Of a DNA stretch of 64,000 nt, positions 1 to 7,605 are shown piece after piece. The number at the start of each line of letters is the position of its first letter. Position 1 is the stretch's first letter. The stretch comes from JAFDZV01 sp035549015. GTDB lineage: Bacteria; Bacteroidota; Ignavibacteria; OLB7. The notes under the pieces are model-generated. The model saw nothing but the letters and a program-made list of their open reading frames with translations, was not told the DNA's origin and ran no database searches. The position numbers were made by a program, and so were the translations under genes. The stretch lies in NCBI GenBank assembly GCA_035549015.1, contig DASZRW010000108.1, forward strand, positions 35,625 through 99,624. The letters run 5' to 3'.

Positions 1-1
1 C

Positions 2-2464
2 GGGCATCTCGCCATTGCACTGCGCTACAGGGAGTGCAAGACGGAATACGTGCCGGCGCTCTACTCGGAATGCGGATGTGACGCCGATACGTGCGACGCA
101 AATCGCGTGCGCGAAGGCTTCGACGTCGGCGTGGACCGTCTGATGCATCTGCCGAAGGGGGCCTGCGCGCCCGGCTCCGGGCTCAGCCTGGACTGGCTCG
201 CCACGATCAATCTTGCCGATGCCGTGCGTGTCGTGGCCGACGCGGCCGCCGAACGCCTGTATGTGCTGACCGGCGCGGGGATCGTGATGGCCTACGATGT
301 CCCCCACGGCTGCCTGCTGGGGAGCATCGACATGAAGGGAATCGGATACGATCTCGGCATCGCGCCGAACGGCCACTTCCTCTACGCGGTGGTTGCCCCC
401 GCCGCAACACCGGATGCCTACGAGCTGCATGTTGCCGATGTGCAGGATCTCTCCTCGGTGACCATCGTCAACAGCGTGGCGCTGGGGACCGGCGCAGCGA
501 GGCCGGCGATCGCCGTCTCGCCGGACGGCCGCGTGGCAACGCTGGATGCCAACGTCCCCGCGGTCACCATCTGGACCACGGCGCTCAACACCGGCGATCC
601 GAATCCGGTGTACGCCACCATCGCTGTCGCGGACGATCCGCGTTCCATCGCGTTCAACTCCACGGGCGCGTGGCTCTTCGTTGCCGAGGCGACGGACAGG
701 CAGGTCACCGCCGTGGATGTGGCAACGCAGACGAAGTCCGTGATCGCCATTGCCTCCGGAGTGCCCGTGCTCGTTGCAGCCGCCGGCGATGCTCCGCAGT
801 TCTACGTTGTTGCGGACGACCGCACCATCCGCACCTTCACGATTGTCGGAACGGGGCAGACACCGTTTCCGGAACTCGGCTCGGGCGCAGCGCTTGGCGA
901 AGGGACGGCGGTGGATCTCGTGGTCTCGCCCGACGGAGCGTGGGCCTATGTGCTCATGGATGGTGCCGGCAGCGGCTCCGTGCGCGCCGTGAACGGTGCG
1001 CGCATCGAGACGGATTCGACGAAGGCGGTCGGCGCCAATCTCACGGTGGTCGCCTCGCCGCGCGACCTTCTTCTTTCGGAGGACGGCTCGCGGCTCTATG
1101 CGGCAGGCGCCGGTGCGAACGGTGCGTGCGGCGGTGTGTCGGTGATCGACGTGCATGCATCGGGCTGCGCGGAGATCCTCTGGCGCGCCCTGGACGGCTG
1201 CCCGAGCTGCGAGACGGACGACGGCTGGGTGCTGCTTGCGGTGGTGAAGGATTACACGGAAGGTGAGTACATCACCGATCCGCTGATCGACAATCGCATT
1301 CGTCCGATGGTGACGAGCACGGAGACGCTGCGCAAGACCATCCTCTGCGCGCTCGAGTCCGCCACCAAGGGACAGAAGGGTGATCCCGGCATTCAGGGTC
1401 AGAAGGGTGACCAGGGCCCCAAGGGAGATGCCGGCCCCAAGGGGGACCAGGGGCCGAAGGGTGACGCCGGTATTCAGGGGCAGAAGGGTGACCAGGGCCC
1501 CAAGGGAGATGCCGGCCCCAAGGGGGACCAGGGGCCGAAGGGGGATCCCGGTACTCCGGGAACGGACGGCAACGGGCTGGAGACGGATCTCACACGGATC
1601 CGCGCCACGAGCTGGCTGCATGGCGCGCCGATCTCCGCCTCACCGCTCAAGCGTCTCCCGGATGTGGAGTTGTTGAATTCCCCTCCCGGCGGCCCGAAGA
1701 CACAGCCGGGTCTGGCGATCATCTTCACCGATACGGTGCATGTGACCGATGGGCGCCTTCCGTTCGCCGACGATGCAACGCGCACCTCCAACGGCTTCAC
1801 GTTCGAAGTGCTGGTGCGCATGCCGTGCCCCGGCAACGACGGCCTGGAGGATCAGTGCTCGCTGCGCGGACGCGTTGTGCCGATCGACTGGCAGGAGACT
1901 GCCGGCGCGATTCGCTGGGACACGCTGCGCGAGGTAACCACCGGCACGGCGAAGGGAGCAGCCTTCCTTCTACCACAGGCCATCCAGAGCCTGGGCTTCA
2001 ATCAGATGTCCGTTCGCCTGCGCGGCGACTTCGTGCTGGACCTCAAGGACCGGGCCGTGGATGCAAACTTCCCGCGTGCGGATTTCCCGAGCGGCGACCA
2101 TCCGGCCGGGGAGAAGTACGGCATTCAGGGCGGTCTGTTCGAGAGCTGGTTCTATCTGGCGCAGGCCGCAACCGGCCTGAAGCCGCTCGAGGGAGCAACA
2201 CTCAACCCCGTGGCCGCTGAAACAACAACAGGCATCGCGGGCGGCGGGCGGCCAACCGGCGGGGCCGCGACGAAGGCCGTTGCATTGAACACGGCATCGG
2301 AGAAGGACCTGCGCAATGTCTCCGGCATCACTACCGACATGGCAAAGCGCATCGTAGCATATCGCAGCCGCAAGCAGTTCAAGTCGATCGACGATCTCCT
2401 CAGCATTGATGGGATGACACGGTCGCTGCTTGGAAGAATTCGTGACCGCATTACCGTTGACTAA
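2..2464 (+). CDS. eCIS-associated appendage protein, 5' partial: beta-propeller, collagen-like stalk, helix-hairpin-helix
   Basis: The reading frame is open to the first bases, so the true start lies before the window; a GTG at 50 is only an internal codon. The first ~45 visible residues (LAIALRYRECKTEYVPALY, then a GCDADTC Cys cluster and RVREGFD) align with the end of a module in the next two genes. Then comes ~350 residues of beta-propeller-like repeats (IAPNGHFLYAVV, VSPDGRVATLD, LSEDGSRLYAAG). A Gly-X-Y collagen-like stalk follows at about 1372-1560 (GQKGDPG, GPKGDAG units), then a globular beta-rich region. The last ~60 residues form a ComEA-type helix-hairpin-helix (LNTASEKDLRNVSGI, then a second hairpin). 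Position ahead of fibre, tape-measure and AAA+ genes suggests a surface or tip appendage of an injection particle. The domain reading is fairly secure; the role is inferred. Confidence 0.7.
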   Translation, partial: GHLAIALRYRECKTEYVPALYSECGCDADTCDANRVREGFDVGVDRLMHLPKGACAPGSGLSLDWLATINLADAVRVVADAAAERLYVLTGAGIVMAYDVPHGCLLGSIDMKGIGYDLGIAPNGHFLYAVVAPAATPDAYELHVADVQDLSSVTIVNSVALGTGAARPAIAVSPDGRVATLDANVPAVTIWTTALNTGDPNPVYATIAVADDPRSIAFNSTGAWLFVAEATDRQVTAVDVATQTKSVIAIASGVPVLVAAAGDAPQFYVVADDRTIRTFTIVGTGQTPFPELGSGAALGEGTAVDLVVSPDGAWAYVLMDGAGSGSVRAVNGARIETDSTKAVGANLTVVASPRDLLLSEDGSRLYAAGAGANGACGGVSVIDVHASGCAEILWRALDGCPSCETDDGWVLLAVVKDYTEGEYITDPLIDNRIRPMVTSTETLRKTILCALESATKGQKGDPGIQGQKGDQGPKGDAGPKGDQGPKGDAGIQGQKGDQGPKGDAGPKGDQGPKGDPGTPGTDGNGLETDLTRIRATSWLHGAPISASPLKRLPDVELLNSPPGGPKTQPGLAIIFTDTVHVTDGRLPFADDATRTSNGFTFEVLVRMPCPGNDGLEDQCSLRGRVVPIDWQETAGAIRWDTLREVTTGTAKGAAFLLPQAIQSLGFNQMSVRLRGDFVLDLKDRAVDANFPRADFPSGDHPAGEKYGIQGGLFESWFYLAQAATGLKPLEGATLNPVAAETTTGIAGGGRPTGGAATKAVALNTASEKDLRNVSGITTDMAKRIVAYRSRKQFKSIDDLLSIDGMTRSLLGRIRDRITVD
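1391..1552 (+). repeat. 81-bp tandem duplication inside the collagen-like stalk
   Basis: Two nearly identical 81-bp units (1391-1471 and 1472-1552) encode the same 27-residue block of Gly-X-Y triplets beginning IQGQKGDQGPKGDAG. The few differences are mostly silent. Copy number could change by slippage or recombination and so change stalk length. Confidence 0.9.
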
Positions 2465-2478
2465 AAGGGACACATCTA

Positions 2479-4113
2479 ATGGAGACTCTGACGAAATCAC
2501 GTGCATCAAACTCCGTGGCGTGCAAGCCAGCGACGTGCCCCACATGCGGCGGTACCGATTGCTTCGAGCGCCCGCGCTTCTTCAGCGGACAGATGCTTAC
2601 CGATCGCGATCTGGATTCCGCGCAGCGATATGTGATCGAGAAGAACCGGCTGCATAACCGCTACCTGGTTGGAACCGGCGTCGTGTGCGGCCTTCCGGTT
2701 CGCTGCGATCGCTGCGACGCGGAAACCGTTGTGGTGCAGCCCGGCTACGCGATCGACTGCTGCGGCAACGACATCGTGCTCTGCGATCCGGCCTCGTTCG
2801 ACGTGGGCGCCTTCATCCGCGCCTGCTGCACGAAGGACGACGGCTGCGGGAGCAAGATCGGCAACGATGGTCCATGCGGCGATCTGCCGGTCGACTACTA
2901 TCTGATGCTGTACTACAACGAGGAGCCGTCGCGCCCCGTAACGGCGCTGATGCGCGACAACGGATGCAGCAATGTCCGCTGCGAGCCGTCGCGCACCAAG
3001 GAGACGTTCCGCCTTGCGCTGATCGAGAAGGAGAAGTACAAGGGGCGTGTCGAGCCGGACATGTGGGTGCGGCTGAAGAAGTGCATCGCCGAAGTAACCG
3101 CCAAGATCAAGGCGTTCGAGGCGCAGCTTGGCGCCATCGGGCAGAAGAACGATCCCTATACCGAGGCGATACAGTTGTTCTGCAGGATGCGGGACTACAT
3201 CCTGCAGATCTACAGGCTGGGTCCGAACAATCGCTGCACGCTTGCGCTGGTGCTGCAGGAGCTCACGGACAATCTTCCGCTCTCGGACAAGGATGCGGGC
3301 TTCGCCGTGAAGATGATGAAGGCGTTCCTCATCCTCTTCGGCTACATGTACCAGTATCTGGTGGAGTGCATCTGCGATGCATTGCTGGTCCCGTGCTCGT
3401 CGTGCGAAGGAGATGAAGGGGTGATCCTGGCCTGCCTCACCGTGCGCAAGGAGCGTGTGGTCAAGATCTGCAATACTGCCCGGACGCAGCTTCTCACCGG
3501 ACCGGCGATGCGGTATTGGCTGCATCCGATCTTCGCCGGCATCGGCCGGCTGGTGGAGACCTTCTGCTGCGATCTGGATCTGGTGGGGCTGCTCGCCAAC
3601 ATGATCAAGGAACCGCAGGGAGATGCTCTGGCGCCAGGCACTCTGGAGATGATGGGTGGCAAGGCGATGAACAGCGGCAACCAGGAGACCGAGACCATCG
3701 GCGGCAACCAGTACAACAGCGGCCATCCGATCTACCAGGGGGGCGGCAACGGCAATGCGATCGCCAATCCCGGCACCGCCGCCGCGCGCACCGGCTCGCT
3801 CTTCGACATGCTGGCCACCTTCGGCGACAATCTGTTCGCCGGACTCAGCGAAACCGGATTCCTTCCGTTGTTCACCTCGCCGTTGATGGCGATGGATCTG
3901 TACCACGTGCCGGTGAAGAACGCAACCGCAATGCTCGATGCACAGGGCGTCAACTACACCACACGCCAGACCACGAGCGATGCCGAGGCGTACTCCTTCG
4001 GCCATCTGACGAACATGAGTTGGATGATCCCTCCGCAGAGTCATGTGGAGGTGATCGTGAATCCACAGGGTGAGGTAACGGCCGTTCGTTCGGCAAAGGA
4101 GATGGGGAAATGA
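2479..4113 (+). CDS. Cys-rich eCIS-associated structural protein, paralogue of flanking genes
   Basis: 544 residues, no signal peptide. Residues 32-183 form a module shared with both neighbours: PRFFSGQMLTDRDL at 32, a helix with EKNRLHNRYLVGTGVVCGL, then VVVQPGYAIDCCGNDIVL, and finally YYLMLYYNEEPSRPVTAL followed by CEPSRTKETFRL. The N-terminus has two possible metal-binding CxxC pairs (CPTCGGTDC at 20-28), and Cys residues are frequent up to about 350. The C-terminal third is Gly/Asn-rich (GGNQYNSGHPIYQGG) and then has a short conserved-looking end. It starts 14 bases after the preceding stop and overlaps the next gene by ATGA, so it belongs to one operon. I do not know an enzymatic function; a baseplate or fibre-adaptor role is inferred from context. 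Confidence 0.65.
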   Translation: METLTKSRASNSVACKPATCPTCGGTDCFERPRFFSGQMLTDRDLDSAQRYVIEKNRLHNRYLVGTGVVCGLPVRCDRCDAETVVVQPGYAIDCCGNDIVLCDPASFDVGAFIRACCTKDDGCGSKIGNDGPCGDLPVDYYLMLYYNEEPSRPVTALMRDNGCSNVRCEPSRTKETFRLALIEKEKYKGRVEPDMWVRLKKCIAEVTAKIKAFEAQLGAIGQKNDPYTEAIQLFCRMRDYILQIYRLGPNNRCTLALVLQELTDNLPLSDKDAGFAVKMMKAFLILFGYMYQYLVECICDALLVPCSSCEGDEGVILACLTVRKERVVKICNTARTQLLTGPAMRYWLHPIFAGIGRLVETFCCDLDLVGLLANMIKEPQGDALAPGTLEMMGGKAMNSGNQETETIGGNQYNSGHPIYQGGGNGNAIANPGTAAARTGSLFDMLATFGDNLFAGLSETGFLPLFTSPLMAMDLYHVPVKNATAMLDAQGVNYTTRQTTSDAEAYSFGHLTNMSWMIPPQSHVEVIVNPQGEVTAVRSAKEMGK

Positions 4114-5876
4114 CCGCGGACGAGATCACGCGCTTGAACTACTACGAACGCCAGTTCCTTGGCGCGCGCGACTTTCAGACCGAGCAGGAATATCACATCG
4201 AGATGCGGCGGCGTCACAACCTGGCGCATCACGTGTGGGGAATCGTTGCGGGCCTGGAGTTGGAGGAGATTCCGAAGGAGGGAACCGTCGACGAGGTTGA
4301 TGTCTACATCAACCCGGGGATCGCCATCGACGGCTTCGGTCGCGAGATCGTTGTGCTCGATCCGGTGCGCCTGGATCCGGCACTGCTGCAGAAGCAGTCC
4401 ACGGACAATCATTACGAAGTCCTGATCGGATACAGCGAGGAGCGGTTCCAGCAGCCGGCTGCGGGATACCAGTCGTGCGACGTTGCCGATCAGCGCGGAC
4501 GCGTGCTGGAGACCTACAAGGTCTTTGCCGGAACGCCGAAGCTTGTGCACAACGACGTTACCATTGCCGGGGAGACGGTGACGCCGGAGACGATCGTACA
4601 GGATGGGTCCGTTCCGTATCAGGTATTCCCCGTTCCCGGTACGAACGACAAGTGGCTGATGCGTCTCGGGAGCGCGCACTGGGACGGCAAGAAACTGATT
4701 GCCGCCGCGCCGGGACGGCTGCTGGAGGAGCGTGCCTACATCGGCCAGATTGCCGAGACGATCCTGGCTCCCAACAAGACGTTGTTGCTGCGCGATCGCT
4801 CAACCACCACCCCGATCGCCGCCGGCGACGACGGTGTTGCCGTGCTGATCGAGGGCTCGCTGGAGGTGAAGCGCGACGTGGATGCCGATGCCGACCTGAC
4901 GGTTGCAGGCAATACCACGCTGACCGGAACGCTCGATGTTACCGGCGCCGCGACGTTCAAGGCGGATGTGCAGGCGGACAAGAACCTGCATGTGAACAAG
5001 GATGTCACCATCGACGGCAAGCTCGGCGTGGGAACGGCATCCCCTGCGGTGAAGGTGCAGATCGACGGCGGCACCAACGCGGACTACGGAAGCAGCACCG
5101 GCTATCTGGTGATCGGCGACGTCAACGGCACCAACCTGGTGATCGACGACAACGAGATCCTCGCACGCAAGAATGCCGGCGCCTCCACGCTGCATCTTCA
5201 GGCCAACGGCGGGGAGCTGCGCATCCACGACAACAAGAACAGCGTGACCAGCAAGGTGGTCGTCACCGAGAACGGCAGCGTCGGCATCGGGACCACGGGG
5301 CCGAACGTCCGCGTGCATATCGACGACAGCAACGATGTCTCGTTGAACAACGGGTCCGGCCTCTTCCTGCTCGGCTCCCTTGGTTCCACCAACATCGTGA
5401 TGGACGACAACGAGATCCAGGCGCGGGATAACGGCGGGGCCTCCACGCTCCACTTCCAGGCGGAAGGGGGGGATCTGCATATTCATCGCTGGCATCCAGG
5501 CACCGATGTGATCGTCAAGGACAACGGCAATGTCGGGATCGGGACCGACAGCCCATCCGGAAAGCTGGACGTGCACGGCAATCTCCGGTACTACGGGACG
5601 CAGTTCTCCACGGCCGGGACGAGTTCGGATACGCTGCTGATCGCTGCTCCGCTGGGAACCACGCTCATCTGGAACATCATCGTCTCGCCGATGATCATCG
5701 GGCAGCCGGAAAGCAACTCCGAGTATGACAATGCGCTCATCCGGTTCCACTGCTATGTGGTGGACGAGCTGATCGGATGGCGGGTATACTGCCACTACTG
5801 GTACCGCAATTCCAACAATCAGCTCAATGCTCCGGACTATGGCGGTGACGTCAACTATCTGATCGTCCCGAAGTAA
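4110..5876 (+). CDS. Tail-fibre-like protein of the eCIS locus
   Basis: 588 residues. Residues 12-139 repeat the neighbour module (ERQFLGARDFQTEQEYHIE, RRHNLAHHVWGIVAGLELE, VYINPGIAIDGFGREIVVLD, IGYSEERFQQPAAGY). Residues about 255-310 are a run of short beta-repeats (LTVAGNTTLTGTLDV, GAATFKADVQ). Residues about 310-490 contain two copies of a ~70-residue unit with NLVIDDNEILAR or NIVMDDNEIQAR, GASTLHLQA or GASTLHFQA, each followed by a GIGT turn typical of phage tail-fibre shafts. The last ~85 residues are an unrelated globular tip. No S74 chaperone protease motif is visible. The start overlaps the previous stop (ATGA). It is the best candidate for the target-binding fibre (Afp13-like position just before the tape measure). 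Confidence 0.65.
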   Translation: MTADEITRLNYYERQFLGARDFQTEQEYHIEMRRRHNLAHHVWGIVAGLELEEIPKEGTVDEVDVYINPGIAIDGFGREIVVLDPVRLDPALLQKQSTDNHYEVLIGYSEERFQQPAAGYQSCDVADQRGRVLETYKVFAGTPKLVHNDVTIAGETVTPETIVQDGSVPYQVFPVPGTNDKWLMRLGSAHWDGKKLIAAAPGRLLEERAYIGQIAETILAPNKTLLLRDRSTTTPIAAGDDGVAVLIEGSLEVKRDVDADADLTVAGNTTLTGTLDVTGAATFKADVQADKNLHVNKDVTIDGKLGVGTASPAVKVQIDGGTNADYGSSTGYLVIGDVNGTNLVIDDNEILARKNAGASTLHLQANGGELRIHDNKNSVTSKVVVTENGSVGIGTTGPNVRVHIDDSNDVSLNNGSGLFLLGSLGSTNIVMDDNEIQARDNGGASTLHFQAEGGDLHIHRWHPGTDVIVKDNGNVGIGTDSPSGKLDVHGNLRYYGTQFSTAGTSSDTLLIAAPLGTTLIWNIIVSPMIIGQPESNSEYDNALIRFHCYVVDELIGWRVYCHYWYRNSNNQLNAPDYGGDVNYLIVPK

Positions 5877-5892
5877 CCGGGTTCTCCTCTGC

Positions 5893-7605
5893 ATGCCTGT
5901 TCGTTCCACGCATATCGAGCGCTTCGAGGCGGAGTACGTTCTGCCGGCCGGCATCGCCGATCCGGAGGAGGTGCAGCGCCGTCTGGATGGGATCGTTGCG
6001 GCGGAGATCGAACGGGTGTGGGACGAGGAGACCGGGGCGCTGGATGAGGGGGAGATGATCTACTTCATCGAGCGCGTTCATGTGGATCTGAACCTGAGCG
6101 TGACCGGCATGGACGATCGCGTGATGGCGCGTGCCTGGGCGCGTGCGATACAGCAGGAGATCGCACGCACGATCGCACGGAACGAACCGGGCGTTGTGGT
6201 ATTCGAGAATCGCGCGGACTATCTGGCAGCCTTCCTTCACGATCTGCTTCATGGCGCGGCGTGGGGCCGATGGTACTATCACGAGTTTGCCGAACAGGCC
6301 TCGCGTACCGTTCCCTCCGCCATCCTGAACGTGCTTACGGCCGATGCGGACACGGGTCGCGATGCGATGATACTGATGGCGGTGCGTGGTGGTCTGGACC
6401 TGCTCCTTGCAACGTTGAGCGATGACGAGGTGGAGATCGTGGTGGAGCGATGCCTGCTTCCGGTGAGCCCGAGAGTAAGAATGCCGAGGATGCTGCCGGC
6501 ATGGCTGGCCGGTCTGCGCGAGGTAGTGGCCGAACAGCCCCGGGCGGCCGGTGCATGGGGGCGCGACCTTGCACGCATCTACACCAGACTGCTCGGCCGG
6601 CATCCGGAGCTGGGACCCGATGTGAACCTTGCACGCTTCGTCGGCGATCTGTTGCGGCTGCGCGATCAGATGCAGGAGCGTTCAACGGGGCGAAGGGTGC
6701 TTTCGCTGCTGGAGCGGGAGATGCTCGATGAAGCGGTTGCGGTGCTGACGGCGGGCGGCTCCGGCGGCATGGGTGCGGGGGGGGACGGGAGCGTGTTCCA
6801 GCGGCAGATGGTGGAGATGCTGCGCGATCTGATGCGGGAGACGTCGGCGCCGGAGAGCGCCGCGCTGCTGCGCGATCTCGGCTCCGAGCAGAGCATGGCG
6901 TCGCGGCGGATCGTGACGCCGTTCGGCGGATTGTTTCTGCTGGCGCCGACGATCGTGGAGGTCGGGCTTCATACGATGTTGAAGGAGGTAACAACCAGCG
7001 GGACGATGGGCCGTGAGACTTCCGGTGAGGGCGTAGTGCGCGAGGAGGAGGCGCTGTTGCTCTGGTTGATGCTGGCACAGTGCCTCGGAGCGGATCAGAT
7101 TGCGCGGGCATTGCGTGACGACGGGCTGCGTCTGCTGGCCGGCTGTGCGGCGCGTCTCACGCGGAACAATATAGACCGTTATTGCAATCTGGAATCCACT
7201 CCAACATTCGTCCCGATTCTCCTCTCTCATTCGAATGAATTGATCCTCGGCGGACGGGCAACGCTGGCGCCCACCGAAGAGCAGGTCGAGGCCTGTATTC
7301 TCGGCGGGGCCGACGAGCCATTGATTCCTTTCCGCCCGTTGGACGATGCGCTTGCCGTAGCGAGCGCGATTCTGATGCGCGGCTTCGCTGCGCGGCTTGG
7401 TGCGTTCTCCGCAAGCTCCGCGGCATACCTCCGCCGCAACTTCCTGATGAGCCACGCCGAGGTGGAGGTGTCCGACAGCGCCATCCTGGTGCGCTTCCTT
7501 TCATCGCCGCTGCAGATGGTTCTGCAGATGGCCGGATACGGCTCCATGCGAACCGTTCTCCCATGGCTCGGCGATCGTGAACTCTCATTCACATTCGAAT
7601 CGTGA
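5893..7605 (+). CDS. Probable contractile injection system tape-measure protein
   Basis: 570 residues, cytoplasmic. The N-terminus fits the CIS tape-measure (CIS_TMP) pattern: THIERFEAEYVL, then an amphipathic helix, then EMIYFIERVHVDLNLSV, and a helix rich in Ala/Arg (AIQQEIARTIARN). It is followed by YLAAFLHDLLHGAAWGRWYYHEF. The protein is mostly helical with Leu/Arg-rich stretches and a short Gly loop near 290. It starts 16 bases after the fibre gene and overlaps the ATPase start (GTGA). In known eCIS operons the tape measure sits immediately upstream of the AAA+ ATPase, as here. Family assignment rests on pattern recall and synteny, not on a search. Confidence 0.6.
   Translation: MPVRSTHIERFEAEYVLPAGIADPEEVQRRLDGIVAAEIERVWDEETGALDEGEMIYFIERVHVDLNLSVTGMDDRVMARAWARAIQQEIARTIARNEPGVVVFENRADYLAAFLHDLLHGAAWGRWYYHEFAEQASRTVPSAILNVLTADADTGRDAMILMAVRGGLDLLLATLSDDEVEIVVERCLLPVSPRVRMPRMLPAWLAGLREVVAEQPRAAGAWGRDLARIYTRLLGRHPELGPDVNLARFVGDLLRLRDQMQERSTGRRVLSLLEREMLDEAVAVLTAGGSGGMGAGGDGSVFQRQMVEMLRDLMRETSAPESAALLRDLGSEQSMASRRIVTPFGGLFLLAPTIVEVGLHTMLKEVTTSGTMGRETSGEGVVREEEALLLWLMLAQCLGADQIARALRDDGLRLLAGCAARLTRNNIDRYCNLESTPTFVPILLSHSNELILGGRATLAPTEEQVEACILGGADEPLIPFRPLDDALAVASAILMRGFAARLGAFSASSAAYLRRNFLMSHAEVEVSDSAILVRFLSSPLQMVLQMAGYGSMRTVLPWLGDRELSFTFES

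Noticed and set aside
1372..1560. Possible CRISPR-like repeat
   Set aside because: The repetition is in-frame Gly-X-Y coding sequence with no spacers.
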